Shown here piece by piece: positions 17,122 through 26,915 of a stretch of 64,000 nt of DNA. Within the stretch, counting starts at the first letter, position 1. Every line of letters begins with the position of its first letter. Under the pieces are notes generated by a model, which had not been told where the DNA came from, did no database searches, and was given only the letters and a program-made list of their open reading frames with translations. Location of the stretch: the NCBI RefSeq assembly GCF_028767025.1, contig NZ_JAJQXX010000004.1, positions 1-64,000 of the forward strand, written 5' to 3'. The position numbers and the translations under genes were made by a program. This stretch comes from Blautia sp. XA-2221 (GTDB taxonomy: Bacteria; Bacillota; Clostridia; Lachnospirales; Lachnospiraceae).

Positions 17122-17778
17122 TTACTTCTGACGGATCACCAGTTTGCAGATAGGATTTCCCATGGAAGAAAACTTTTCTTCATATTCTGTCATAACATTG
17201 CCTTCCATCATATCCTCCTGATGATGCAGATCAAAAGTATGCGCCAGAAGCTCCCAGCCTTTTTCCTTTACTTCTTCCAGAGAAAACTCAAAAAGTTCTC
17301 TGTTGTCTGTTTTAAATTCTACCACGCCATCGGGAATCAGAATTTGCTCATAGCGGGCAAGAAACTCTCTGGATGTGAGTCTGCGCTTTGCATGACGTGC
17401 CTTTGGCCACGGATCGGAAAAATTCAGATATATTTTCTGTACCTCTCCTTTTTCAAAAATATCAGGAAGCTCACGGGCATCTACTCTCATAAAAAGAAGG
17501 TTATCCAGCTTTTCTCCTGCTTCCTCCATTTCTTCTCTTTTCTGAAGAGCCCGGAGCAATACGCTGTCATACATCTCAATTCCTACATAATTGATATCCG
17601 GATGAAGTCTTGCCATATCCATCAAAAAACGGCCTTTTCCCATTCCAACCTCAATATGCACAGGTTGTTCCTTCAAAAAGCACTGACTCCACTTTCCTTT
17701 TTGTGTTTTTGGCTCCTGCACTACATATCTGCTTTCCAGAATAGCATCTTTGGCTCCCGGTATATTTCTAAGTCTCAT
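17122..17778 (-). CDS. trmB: tRNA (guanine-N7-)-methyltransferase
   Basis: Methylates G46 of tRNA with S-adenosylmethionine. 218 residues of the Rossmann-fold TrmB family: HIEVGMGKGRFL (SAM motif I), NYVGIEMYDSVL, the LFMRVDARELPDIF motif and the signature YLNFSDPWPKARHAKRRL, then VEFKTDN and a C-terminal TEYEEKFSSMG. The start has AAGGAGG nearby. It ends in a strong terminator. Confidence 0.96.
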   Translation of the reverse strand: MRLRNIPGAKDAILESRYVVQEPKTQKGKWSQCFLKEQPVHIEVGMGKGRFLMDMARLHPDINYVGIEMYDSVLLRALQKREEMEEAGEKLDNLLFMRVDARELPDIFEKGEVQKIYLNFSDPWPKARHAKRRLTSREFLARYEQILIPDGVVEFKTDNRELFEFSLEEVKEKGWELLAHTFDLHHQEDMMEGNVMTEYEEKFSSMGNPICKLVIRQK

Positions 17779-18341
17779 AATACAGTTCCTCCTTTTATGC
17801 TGTACTCTTAGTCTTATTTTTAATCTCCGTTAATTTTATTTGAATTTTTCTTCCTGTCAGATTATGGTTTTTTTCACAGCTTTATTCTCAGGTATAGTAA
17901 AGGCTCTTCATATCAAAAAATTCCTCATCTGAAAATATATTATATCAGTTTCTATAATAAACAAATACTGAATCCTACACAATGGCATCTTCAATATGCA
18001 AAAATATTTTTTCACCATAAATCAAAGATTCTCTCCTATCATACATGTTTTCTCTGTACTCAGCAACAAAAACATTTCCTGCGTTTTCACTGTTTTCTCT
18101 GCCAGTCTTGCATTTTGTCTGTATCATTATAACAGCATTCCTGTTTTCTCTTCACAAAAATCTTATGATTTTCCCTGTGTCCCTTTTGCAACAATATGCA
18201 TGTTTTGTGACCTTTATACAACTTGTCATAAAATAATTACCATATAATACCGTAAATTTGTATGGTATTTTTTAAACAAAAGGTGTATCATAGGATAAAG
18301 TTCCACAAAGTAAGAATCCTGCCAGCAAAAGGAGGTTGAAT
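17779..18341. other. 563-base AT-rich, pyrimidine-rich intergenic region before the V-ATPase operon
   Basis: No convincing gene. An 83-codon frame at 17996-18247 lacks a ribosome site. The plus strand is rich in C and T, with TGTTTTCTCT or near copies three times between 18045 and 18150. TATAAT occurs at 18243-18248 but its best -35 (TTGTCA) is only 14 bp away. Near 18247-18272, AATACC and GGTATT could pair in front of a T run, a possible leader attenuator. The operon promoter is presumably here but I cannot place it with confidence. Confidence 0.5.
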
Positions 18342-18653
18342 ATGGAACAGATACTCAATAAGCTATCTGAAATAGAACTTACTGCAAAACGCATTATGGA
18401 GGATGCAGACAGCACCAAATCCGCTCTTTCCGCAGAAATGGAGGAAAAATGCAAAGAATTTGACGCTGCTCTGGAACAGGAGACCAATACAAAGATTCAG
18501 GAGCTCCGCAGCAGTCTGGAACAGAAAAAAAATGAAGAGCTTTCTGAACTGCGCAGTCATATGGAATCTGCTCTCTGTGAGCTGGACAGCTATTACAGCC
18601 AGCATCACAAAACTCTTTCAGAGCACTTATTCCAGAAGCTTCTTGCAAACTGA
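18342..18653 (+). CDS. V-type ATPase peripheral-stalk G/H-like subunit
   Basis: 103 residues, almost wholly helical and charged (MEDADSTKSALSAEMEEKC...), as expected for the coiled-coil G/H partner of subunit E in the peripheral stalk. The start at 18342 has GGAGG six bases upstream. It is the first gene of the operon, 20 bases before subunit C. Sequence conservation in this family is poor, so the call rests on size, coiled coil and position. Confidence 0.7.
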   Translation: MEQILNKLSEIELTAKRIMEDADSTKSALSAEMEEKCKEFDAALEQETNTKIQELRSSLEQKKNEELSELRSHMESALCELDSYYSQHHKTLSEHLFQKLLAN

Positions 18654-18673
18654 AAAAGGAGGCATAAGACAGC

Positions 18674-19717
18674 ATGGGAAATCTCCTCTCCTACAGCGGG
18701 ATTTCAGCAAAGATCCGCGCCATGCAGAGCAAACTGACAACGGAAAAACAGTTTCAGGAAATTCTTCAGTTATCCAGTGTTCCTCAGGTGATCACTTACC
18801 TGAAGCATACAAAGGAATACGAAGAAGCCTGGGCTTCTCTGGATGAAAACACCCTCCACAGAGGACAGATTGAAAAACTGTTAAAAGCTTCTGTTTTTAA
18901 CAATTTTTCCCGTATCTATCAATTTTCTAATCCGGAACAGCGCAAATTCCTGGATCTTTATTCCAAGCGCTATGAGATTCGTGTTCTAAAGGAGATCATG
19001 ACAGACCTGTTCGATCACAGAAACACAGATCCTGTAGATGTGACTCCGTACCGTGATTTTTTCCGTAAACACTCTAATATGGACCTTGACAGGCTGATTG
19101 CCTGTACCTCTATGGAAGAATTTATCACGGCATTAAAGGGCAATGAATTTTACCAGCCCCTGTCTCGGATCCAGAATCACGAAAGCGCACTGCTCTTTGA
19201 CTACGGCATGGCTCTTGACCTGTATTATTTTACACACATCTGGAATGTCCGCAAAAAACTCTTTTCCGGAAATGACCTGAAACAGATCACTCATGCATAT
19301 GGAGAAAAATTCGATATGCTGAATCTGCAGTTTATTTTCCGATCCAAACGGTATTTTCATATGGCGCCGGCAGATATCTACGCTCTGCTGATACCAATGA
19401 ATTACAAATTAAAAAAAGAAGAAATCAACACCCTTGTGGAAGCCGCTTCTTTTGAAGAAGCAAGACCTTTATTCCGCAAAACCTATTATGGCAAAAAATA
19501 CGAACATCTGGCAGCACATAATCTTGAGGAATTTTATAACTGTATGCTCCGCAATACTCTGGAAAAAGAGGCTCGGAAGGATCCTTATTCCGTGGCTCTG
19601 CTCTATTCCTATATGTATCACAAGGAGCATGAAGTAAACCGTCTGACCATTGCTATTGAATGTGTACGGTACGGTGTACAGCCTGAAGAAGCGCTTCAGT
19701 TTATTCATAATAATTAA
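18674..19717 (+). CDS. ntpC: V-type ATPase subunit C
   Basis: 347 residues of the V-ATPase C/AC39 family, the funnel-shaped socket that joins the central rotor axle to the membrane ring. It is all-helical, begins with YSGISAKIRAMQSKLTT and has the internal repeat character of the family (YRDFFRKHSNMDLDRLI, LKKEEINTLVEAASFEEA). AAGGAGG precedes the ATG. It lies between the G/H-like gene and subunit I, the usual order. Confidence 0.9.
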   Translation: MGNLLSYSGISAKIRAMQSKLTTEKQFQEILQLSSVPQVITYLKHTKEYEEAWASLDENTLHRGQIEKLLKASVFNNFSRIYQFSNPEQRKFLDLYSKRYEIRVLKEIMTDLFDHRNTDPVDVTPYRDFFRKHSNMDLDRLIACTSMEEFITALKGNEFYQPLSRIQNHESALLFDYGMALDLYYFTHIWNVRKKLFSGNDLKQITHAYGEKFDMLNLQFIFRSKRYFHMAPADIYALLIPMNYKLKKEEINTLVEAASFEEARPLFRKTYYGKKYEHLAAHNLEEFYNCMLRNTLEKEARKDPYSVALLYSYMYHKEHEVNRLTIAIECVRYGVQPEEALQFIHNN

Positions 19718-19735
19718 CACCCCGGAGGTAACATC

Positions 19736-21685
19736 GTGATTGAAAAAATGAAATTTTTGAGCATCACAGGACCAAAGGCCGATATTGACAGAATGACAGA
19801 AACCTATCTTTCCAAATATGAGATTCATCTGGAAAATGCTCTTTCTGAGCTGACAGAGGTTGCCAATCTGTCACCGTTTCTGGAAATCAATCCTTATCGT
19901 GAAGCTCTTACTTCCATTAACAGTTTTTATGAACAACTGGAAGATCCGGAGAGCATCACTCCCAAAAAGATGGATACAGAAACCGCCGTCTCTGTGGTCC
20001 GAAAGCTCCAAAAAGAATCCGGTCATCTCGCTGATGTCCGTCAGCAGCTGAAGGCGGAACATGCTGAAATACTGGATTCACTGAAGATCATCCGTCCTTT
20101 CCAGACTCTTAATTATGATGTATCTGAAATTCTGAACTTCAGTTATATCCATTACCGGTTCGGTCGGATTGAAAAACAGTATTTCCAGAAATTCGAGAAA
20201 TACATTTATGATACCCTGGATACTCTGTTTATCAAATGCAGCGATAATGAGCAGTATATTTACGGTGTTTATTTTGTACCAAAGCATCAGGCTCACAAGG
20301 TACACGCAGTTTATTCATCCATGCATTTTGAACAGATCTTTGTGCCTGACTGCTATACCGGTACTGCCAAAGAAGCATTTTCAAAACTGGAACAGCGTCA
20401 CCAGGAGATCCACGCAGGCCTGGATGCCAACCAGAAAGCTTCCGACAGTTTCCTTAAAGATAACTGCCAGGATATTGTTTCTGCAAAAGCCGCCCTTGAT
20501 GCCTGCTCTTCAAGTTTTGATATCCGTAAGCTTGCAGCCTGCACACGAACAAGGAACGAAGTAAATCCTTTCTATATCCTGTGCGGCTGGATGACGGAAA
20601 AGGACGCTCTGGCTTTCCAGGAGGACATCAGAGATGACGACAAAATCTTCTGCCTTATGGAAGATGAAGAATCACCGGCAAAAAAGACGCCGCCAACCAA
20701 GCTTCATAACCCGAAGCTGTTCCGGCCTTTTGAAATGTATGTAAAAATGTACGGTCTTCCCGCTTATAATGAGCTGGATCCCACATGGTTTGTGGCTATT
20801 ACCTACTCTTTGATCTTCGGAGCAATGTTCGGAGATGTGGGACAGGGACTGATCCTTTTTCTTGGCGGTCTGTTCCTGTATAAGAAAAAACATATGGATC
20901 TTGCAGGCATCATCAGCTGCGCCGGAGTTTTTTCCACCTTTTTCGGATTTATGTACGGAAGTATCTTTGGATTTGAAGAAGTTCTCCACGCCATATGGCT
21001 GAAACCTATGAAAGCAATGATGGACGTTCCACTGGTGGGACGACTGAATGCAGTATTTGTCATCGCTATCGGATTCGGAATGCTTCTGATCCTGATCTGT
21101 ATGGTATTTAATATCATCAATGCTGTCCGCAATCATGATACAGAACGTACATGGTTTGACAGCAATGCTGTTGCCGGACTTGTATTTTATGGTTCCATCG
21201 CTCTGTCCGCAGTGCTTCTTGTTTCCGGCAAAAAGCTTCCCGCAGCAGCTGTTCTGACAGTTATGTTTGGCGTACCGCTGGTTCTGATGTTCCTGAAGGA
21301 GCCTCTTACCAATCTGGTAGAGAAAAAGAAACAGATCCTTCCTGAACAGAAAGGAATGTTCTTTGTTCAGAGCTTCTTTGAACTTTTTGAGGTACTGTTA
21401 AGCTACTTGTCCAACACTCTTTCTTTCCTCCGTATCGGAGCCTTCGCCGTCAGTCACGCGGCAATGATGGAGGTTGTTCTGATGCTGGCAGGAGCTACAG
21501 AAGGCGGCAGCCCCAACTGGATCGTTATTGTTCTGGGCAACATTTTTGTATGCGCCATGGAGGGTCTGATCGTTGGTATCCAGGTTCTTCGTCTGGAATA
21601 TTACGAGATTTTCAGCCGCTTCTATGCAGGAAACGGACGCGAATTCCTTCCTTTTAAGAAAAAAGGACAGAAAACAAATGCTTAA
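19736..21685 (+). CDS. ntpI: V-type ATPase subunit I (a-type stator)
   Basis: 649 residues. A cytosolic N-terminal half (1-330) with coiled coils is followed by seven or eight membrane helices starting at ELDPTWFVAITYSLIFGAMFGD, a hallmark segment whose core is FGAMFGDVGQG. The essential stator arginine probably lies in the later helices around SFLRIGAFAVSHAAM. This subunit provides the half-channels for ion passage. The start is GTG at 19736, seven bases after GGAGG. Confidence 0.93.
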   Translation: MIEKMKFLSITGPKADIDRMTETYLSKYEIHLENALSELTEVANLSPFLEINPYREALTSINSFYEQLEDPESITPKKMDTETAVSVVRKLQKESGHLADVRQQLKAEHAEILDSLKIIRPFQTLNYDVSEILNFSYIHYRFGRIEKQYFQKFEKYIYDTLDTLFIKCSDNEQYIYGVYFVPKHQAHKVHAVYSSMHFEQIFVPDCYTGTAKEAFSKLEQRHQEIHAGLDANQKASDSFLKDNCQDIVSAKAALDACSSSFDIRKLAACTRTRNEVNPFYILCGWMTEKDALAFQEDIRDDDKIFCLMEDEESPAKKTPPTKLHNPKLFRPFEMYVKMYGLPAYNELDPTWFVAITYSLIFGAMFGDVGQGLILFLGGLFLYKKKHMDLAGIISCAGVFSTFFGFMYGSIFGFEEVLHAIWLKPMKAMMDVPLVGRLNAVFVIAIGFGMLLILICMVFNIINAVRNHDTERTWFDSNAVAGLVFYGSIALSAVLLVSGKKLPAAAVLTVMFGVPLVLMFLKEPLTNLVEKKKQILPEQKGMFFVQSFFELFEVLLSYLSNTLSFLRIGAFAVSHAAMMEVVLMLAGATEGGSPNWIVIVLGNIFVCAMEGLIVGIQVLRLEYYEIFSRFYAGNGREFLPFKKKGQKTNA

Positions 21686-21743
21686 TAAAAACAGCCGGGA
21701 TTTTTCCCGTAAAAAATAATTTTATTTTCAGGAGGATATTACC

Positions 21744-22172
21744 ATGACAATGATCATTCAAATCGTAACAGCAATCGCACTGATTCTCAGCATCATCTTA
21801 CCTGTGAGCTACTTTTTCCTTGGTGAGAAAAACAAAAAACGCTATAAACGCACACTTGCAGCAAACTGCTTTATGTTCTTTGGCGTAATCCTTGTTGCCT
21901 CTGTGGTAATGTTTGCAGGCACATCAAGCGTACAGGCTGCATCAGGCAACAGCGGTCTGGCTACAGGTCTTGGCTATATTGCAGCTGCCCTTGTTACAGG
22001 TATTTCCGGTCTTGGTTCCGGTATTGCAGTTGCCAGCTCCGCAAGCGCTGCGCTTGGAGCCCTCAGCGAAGACGGTTCTCTTTTTGGTAAATCTATTATC
22101 TTCGTAGCTATGGCCGAAGGTATCGCCCTTTACGGACTGATCATTTCCTTTATGATCCTTGGTAAACTTTAA
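21744..22172 (+). CDS. ntpK: V-type ATPase subunit K (membrane rotor ring)
   Basis: 142 residues. The C-terminal half is a standard rotor-ring hairpin: glycine-rich helix ALVTGISGLGSGIAVASSAS and a second helix with the ion-carrying Glu125 in MAEGIALYGL. The N-terminal half has two hydrophobic helices without the glycine pattern or a carboxylate, so one ion site per subunit is expected. Whether H+ or Na+ is carried cannot be read safely from the residues. GGAGG precedes the ATG. Confidence 0.93.
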   Translation: MTMIIQIVTAIALILSIILPVSYFFLGEKNKKRYKRTLAANCFMFFGVILVASVVMFAGTSSVQAASGNSGLATGLGYIAAALVTGISGLGSGIAVASSASAALGALSEDGSLFGKSIIFVAMAEGIALYGLIISFMILGKL

Positions 22173-22184
22173 GAGGCATATTTT

Positions 22185-22493
22185 ATGAAAATGTATTTAA
22201 TCAGCGACAACATCGACACCTACACAGGCATGCGCCTGGCAGGTGTCGAGGGCGTGGTTGTCCATGAACGTGATGAGCTCCGGGAAGCCCTGGAGCGCAC
22301 TATTGCAGACAAGGAAATCGGGATCATTCTCCTTACGGAAAAATTTGGACGGGAATTCCCGGAGATCATTGATGAAGTCCGGCTTCACCACAAAACTCCC
22401 CTGATCATTGAAATTCCTGACAGGCACGGAACAGGACGTAAACCGGATTTTATCACTTCATATGTCAACGAAGCAATCGGACTGAAATTATAG
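22185..22493 (+). CDS. ntpG: V-type ATPase subunit F
   Basis: 102 residues of the V-ATPase F family, a central-stalk subunit. The fold is a small Rossmann-like domain: MKMYLISDNIDTYTGMRLAGVEG, then DKEIGIILLTEKFG and TPLIIEIPDRHG. Starts 12 bases after subunit K. Confidence 0.93.
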   Translation: MKMYLISDNIDTYTGMRLAGVEGVVVHERDELREALERTIADKEIGIILLTEKFGREFPEIIDEVRLHHKTPLIIEIPDRHGTGRKPDFITSYVNEAIGLKL

Positions 22494-22505
22494 GCAGGTG
22501 AAAAC

Positions 22506-23093
22506 ATGACAATAGATGAAAAGTTGCAGCATTTTTATGAGGTCTCTGTCGAGGAAGCAAAGGAGGATGCCGCAAAGGCGATCCAGGAACACAGAGAATC
22601 TCTTTCTCAGATGCTGGAAGATCATAAAGCAGCCCGCAGACAAAGCGCTGAGGCTGAGGTAAAGGCCGAAGCCGAGCATGTCCGCAGGGAGATCAACAAG
22701 GCTCTGGCCGCAGAGCAGATCACTCTCAAGCGCGGCTGGTCCAGAAAACAGGAAGAGCTGAAAGAAACTCTTTTTGTAGAAGTAAAACAGAAAGCACAGG
22801 CTTTTATGGAAACTCCTGAATATATGGATTATCTGTGTAAACAGATTCAGGAAGTGAAATCCTTTGCCGGCGAGGATGAAATTCAGATTTCTTTATCTTC
22901 CGGTGACAGCAGTAAGCTCGAGGCTCTTTCACAGAAAACAGGAGCGGAGCTTACTGTTTCTTCAGATGATTTTATCGGCGGTATCCGCGCTGCTATTCCC
23001 CAGAAAAATATCATGATCGACAACTCTTTTCTGGAAGGACTGGAGTCCATGCGAAAGGAATTCAAATTTGACGGAGGGCTGAAGAATGAGTAA
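22506..23093 (+). CDS. ntpE: V-type ATPase subunit E
   Basis: 195 residues: a long N-terminal charged helix (about 1-105, rich in E, K, A and Q) and a C-terminal alpha/beta head that docks on the catalytic ring. It pairs with the G/H-like subunit to form the peripheral stalk. Its end overlaps the subunit A start by eight bases, implying translational coupling. Confidence 0.9.
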   Translation: MTIDEKLQHFYEVSVEEAKEDAAKAIQEHRESLSQMLEDHKAARRQSAEAEVKAEAEHVRREINKALAAEQITLKRGWSRKQEELKETLFVEVKQKAQAFMETPEYMDYLCKQIQEVKSFAGEDEIQISLSSGDSSKLEALSQKTGAELTVSSDDFIGGIRAAIPQKNIMIDNSFLEGLESMRKEFKFDGGLKNE

Positions 23094-24855
23094 AACAGGT
23101 ATTATCTACGGTGTCAACGGCCCGGTTATTTATCTGAAGGGCGATCCCGGATTTAAAATCTCCGAGATGGTCTATGTAGGAAAGGACAATCTGGTAGGAG
23201 AAGTCATTGGCCTGAAAAAGGGAATGACCACCGTTCAGGTTTTTGAGGAGACCACAGGGCTTCGCCCCGGTGAAACCGTTACAGGAACAGGCGACGCCAT
23301 CTCTGTTCTTCTGGGGCCTGGAATCATCCACAATATTTTTGACGGAATCCAGCGTCCTCTGGAGGAAATTGCAAAATCCTCCGGAAAATATATTTCCAGA
23401 GGTGTCAGTGTAGATTCTTTGGATACACAGAAAAAATGGAACACTCATATTACAGTTAAGGAGGGGGATGTTGTGGGTCCCGGTACGATCATTGCCGAGA
23501 CACAGGAAACAGCCTCCATTCTTCATAAATCCATGGTTCCCCCTTCTATCCAGGACGGAACTGTCATCAAAGCAGCTCCGGACGGCGACTATAACATTCT
23601 GGAGCCTATTGTAACCATTGAACTGCCGGACGGGACTACAAAGGATCTGACGCTTGCACAGAAATGGCCTATCCGTATTCCAAGACCTACACAGCTGCGT
23701 TTCCCGGCAAGTGTTCCTCTTGTTACCGGCCAGCGTATCCTTGACACTCTTTTCCCGATCGCCAAGGGAGGCACTGCTGCTGTTCCGGGCGGATTCGGTA
23801 CAGGAAAGACCATGACGCAGCATCAGATCGCCAAATGGTCTGACGCTGATATCATTATCTATATCGGCTGTGGAGAGCGTGGAAACGAAATGACTCAGGT
23901 TCTGGAAGATTTCAGCAAGCTGATCGACCCTAAATCCGGCAACCTGATGATGGACAGAACAACTCTGATCGCCAATACCTCCAACATGCCTGTTGCTGCC
24001 CGTGAAGCTTCTATTTACACAGGTGTCACTCTGGCAGAATATTACAGAGATATGGGATATGACGTTGCCATCATGGCGGATTCTACTTCCCGTTGGGCAG
24101 AGGCTCTTCGTGAACTGTCCGGACGTCTGGAGGAAATGCCTGCAGAGGAAGGTTTCCCTGCATATCTTGCCTCTAAGCTTTCTGCCTTTTATGAAAGAGC
24201 CGGTATGATGCAGAACTTAAACGGAACCGAAGGATCTGTTTCTATTATCGGAGCGGTTTCTCCTCAGGGCGGTGACTTCTCAGAGCCTGTTACCCAGAAT
24301 ACCAAACGTTTTGTCCGCTGCTTCTGGGGACTTGATAAATCTCTGGCCTATGCCCGTCACTTCCCGGCAATCCACTGGCTTACCAGTTACAGCGAGTATC
24401 TGGAGGATCTCTCCCCCTGGTATCGCACCCATGTGTCCCCGAAATTTGTTACAGACCGAAATCAGATCATGGCGATCCTTAACCAGGAAAGCTCTCTGAT
24501 GGAGATCGTAAAACTGATCGGAAGCGATGTTCTTCCTGATGATCAGAAACTGACTCTTGAAATTGCGAGAGTGATCCGTCTGGGCTTTCTTCAGCAGAAT
24601 GCCTTCCATGACGAGGATACCTGTGTTCCAATGGAAAAACAGTTCCAGATGATGGAGATCATCCTTTATCTGTACGAAAAATCCCGCGCCCTTGTAAATC
24701 GTGGTATGCCGGTTTCCGTATTGAAAGAGGACAATATTTTTGAACGGATCATTTCTATTAAATATGACGTTCCAAATAACGAACTTGAGAAATTTGACCA
24801 GTACAAAAAAGATATTGATGAATTCTATGAAAACGTATTAAAGAAAAACGGATGA
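23086..24855 (+). CDS. ntpA: V-type ATPase catalytic subunit A
   Basis: 589 residues, full length. The catalytic P-loop is GGFGTGKT at 235-242, followed by GCGERGNEM at 262-270 (catalytic Glu region) and the Walker B-like VAIMADSTSRWAEALRE. The long non-homologous insertion typical of A subunits lies at about 110-200. It hydrolyses or makes ATP, coupled to ion flow through the I/K membrane part. Confidence 0.98.
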   Translation: MSKTGIIYGVNGPVIYLKGDPGFKISEMVYVGKDNLVGEVIGLKKGMTTVQVFEETTGLRPGETVTGTGDAISVLLGPGIIHNIFDGIQRPLEEIAKSSGKYISRGVSVDSLDTQKKWNTHITVKEGDVVGPGTIIAETQETASILHKSMVPPSIQDGTVIKAAPDGDYNILEPIVTIELPDGTTKDLTLAQKWPIRIPRPTQLRFPASVPLVTGQRILDTLFPIAKGGTAAVPGGFGTGKTMTQHQIAKWSDADIIIYIGCGERGNEMTQVLEDFSKLIDPKSGNLMMDRTTLIANTSNMPVAAREASIYTGVTLAEYYRDMGYDVAIMADSTSRWAEALRELSGRLEEMPAEEGFPAYLASKLSAFYERAGMMQNLNGTEGSVSIIGAVSPQGGDFSEPVTQNTKRFVRCFWGLDKSLAYARHFPAIHWLTSYSEYLEDLSPWYRTHVSPKFVTDRNQIMAILNQESSLMEIVKLIGSDVLPDDQKLTLEIARVIRLGFLQQNAFHDEDTCVPMEKQFQMMEIILYLYEKSRALVNRGMPVSVLKEDNIFERIISIKYDVPNNELEKFDQYKKDIDEFYENVLKKNG

Positions 24856-24870
24856 CAGGAGGAAAAGTTT

Positions 24871-26253
24871 ATGGCAATCGAATATCTGGGATTAAGCGAG
24901 ATAAACGGCCCTCTGGTTGTTCTGGAAGGGGTTAAAAACGCATCCTATGAAGAAATCGTAGAGTTTCATATGGACGACGGAACACAGAAAATCGGCCGTA
25001 TTGTAGAAATTTATGAGGACAAGGCCGTTATCCAGGTCTTTGAGGGAACAGAAAGCATGTCCCTGACAAATACTCATACAAGACTGACCGGACATCCAAT
25101 GGAAATCGGACTTTCTCCGGAAATCCTCGGACGTACCTTTAACGGTATCGGTCAGCCTATTGACGGACTGGGCGATATCGCCCCGGAAGTAAAGCTGAAT
25201 ATCAACGGACTTCCTCTGAATCCAGTATCCAGAGAGTACCCGCGAAACTATATCAACACTGGTATTTCTGCTATCGACGGTCTGACAACACTGATCCGCG
25301 GACAGAAACTCCCGATTTTCTCCGGAAACGGTCTTCCCCATGACAAACTTGCTGCGCAGATCGTACAGCAGGCTTCTCTGGGAAGCGACTCCGATGAAAA
25401 CTTTGCCATTGTATTTGCAGCAATGGGCGTAAAATATGACGTAGCTGAATTTTTCCGCCGTACCTTTGAGGAAAGCGGCGCTTCCGACCATGTTGTCATG
25501 TTCCTGAATCTGGCAAACGATCCTGTAGTAGAGCGTCTTCTGACACCAAAAATCGCTCTTACAGCAGCCGAATACCTTGCCTTTGAAAAAGGAATGCACA
25601 TTCTGGTTATCCTTACTGACATTACCTCTTTCTGTGAGGCAATGCGAGAGGTTTCTTCATCTAAAGGCGAGATTCCGTCCCGTAAAGGATACCCAGGTTA
25701 TCTGTACAGCGAACTTGCAACACTTTATGAACGTGCAGGAATCGTTCAGGGCGGCACCGGATCTGTAACACAGATTCCGATCCTTACCATGCCCAATGAT
25801 GATATTACTCATCCTATTCCTGACCTTACCGGATATATCACAGAGGGACAGATCGTTCTGGACCGCCAGCTTCACGGACAGGCAATTTACCCGCCTATCA
25901 ATGTGTTACCGTCTCTTTCCCGACTGATGAAGGACGGTATCGGAGAGGGCTTCACACGTGCAGACCATCAGGATGTAGCCAACCAGCTTTTCTCCTGTTA
26001 TGCAAAGGTAGGAGATGCCAGAGCTCTGGCATCCGTTATCGGTGAGGACGAGCTTTCTCCTCTTGATAAACGCTATCTTGTGTTCGGTAAAGCTTTTGAA
26101 GCAGAATTTGTAGGACAGACAGAAACCGAAAACCGCAGCATTACCGAAACTCTGGATAAAGGCTGGGAACTTCTGGGACTGCTTCCAAAAGAAGAGCTGG
26201 ATCGTATTGATACTAAGATTCTGAACAAATATTACAGAGAAACCGTCAGATAA
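24871..26253 (+). CDS. ntpB: V-type ATPase regulatory subunit B
   Basis: 460 residues. It has the overall ATPase fold of subunit A but a degenerate nucleotide loop ([15 protein letters not shown] in place of a P-loop), as usual for non-catalytic B subunits. [20 protein letters not shown] and the C-terminal [18 protein letters not shown] are conserved. AGGAGG precedes the ATG. Confidence 0.97.
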   Translation: MAIEYLGLSEINGPLVVLEGVKNASYEEIVEFHMDDGTQKIGRIVEIYEDKAVIQVFEGTESMSLTNTHTRLTGHPMEIGLSPEILGRTFNGIGQPIDGLGDIAPEVKLNINGLPLNPVSREYPRNYINTGISAIDGLTTLIRGQKLPIFSGNGLPHDKLAAQIVQQASLGSDSDENFAIVFAAMGVKYDVAEFFRRTFEESGASDHVVMFLNLANDPVVERLLTPKIALTAAEYLAFEKGMHILVILTDITSFCEAMREVSSSKGEIPSRKGYPGYLYSELATLYERAGIVQGGTGSVTQIPILTMPNDDITHPIPDLTGYITEGQIVLDRQLHGQAIYPPINVLPSLSRLMKDGIGEGFTRADHQDVANQLFSCYAKVGDARALASVIGEDELSPLDKRYLVFGKAFEAEFVGQTETENRSITETLDKGWELLGLLPKEELDRIDTKILNKYYRETVR

Positions 26254-26270
26254 GAAAGGGAGGTGGTTTC

Positions 26271-26915
26271 TTGGATCCAAATACCTTTCCCACCAAGGGA
26301 AATCTGATACTTGCCAAAAATTCCCTTGCTCTTTCCCGTCAGGGATTTGAGCTGATGGACAAAAAAAGAAACATTCTGATCCGTGAAATGATGGATCTTA
26401 TTGATCAGGCGAAAGATATACAGACACAGATCGACGATACTTTCCGGACCGCATATGCGGCTCTCCAGAAAGCAAATATGGAAATCGGTATTGCTTTTGT
26501 TCAGCAGATTTCCTATACCGTTCCTGTAGAAAACTCCATCCGAATCAAAACCCGAAGCGTTATGGGAACAGAAATCCCGCTGGTAGAGTATGATGCTCAG
26601 AGTACAAATACACCGACTTATGCCTACTACAGTACAAAAATGTCTCTGGATCAGGCAAAGGCAGAGTTTGAAAAGGTAAAAGAGCTGTCCATTCGACTCT
26701 CTATGATCGAGAATGCAGCCATTCGTCTGGCAGCCAACATCAAAAAAACTCAAAAACGTGCCAATGCTCTGAAAAATATCACGATCCCAAAATACGAGAC
26801 ACTTACCAGGGATATCCAGAATGCTCTGGAAGAAAAAGAGCGAGAAGAATTTACACGACTGAAAGTTATCAAACGAATGAAACAGAATGCTGCCTCAGCA
26901 GATTCCTGTGGATAA
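26271..26915 (+). CDS. ntpD: V-type ATPase subunit D (rotor axle)
   Basis: 214 residues of the D family: an antiparallel coiled coil that forms the central axle. The N-terminus has the conserved PTKGNLILAKNSLALSRQGFELMDKKRNIL and the C-terminus KNITIPKYETLTRDIQNALEEKEREEFTRLKVIK, given here as landmarks in pieces: LALSRQGFELMDKKR and KYETLTRDI. The start is TTG at 26271, with GGGAGG seven bases upstream. The stop codon overlaps a perfect DnaA box. Confidence 0.94.
   Translation: MDPNTFPTKGNLILAKNSLALSRQGFELMDKKRNILIREMMDLIDQAKDIQTQIDDTFRTAYAALQKANMEIGIAFVQQISYTVPVENSIRIKTRSVMGTEIPLVEYDAQSTNTPTYAYYSTKMSLDQAKAEFEKVKELSIRLSMIENAAIRLAANIKKTQKRANALKNITIPKYETLTRDIQNALEEKEREEFTRLKVIKRMKQNAASADSCG

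Noticed and set aside
17996-18247. 83-codon plus-strand frame before the V-ATPase operon
   Set aside because: No Shine-Dalgarno site, low-complexity AT-rich DNA and no coding-like codon pattern.
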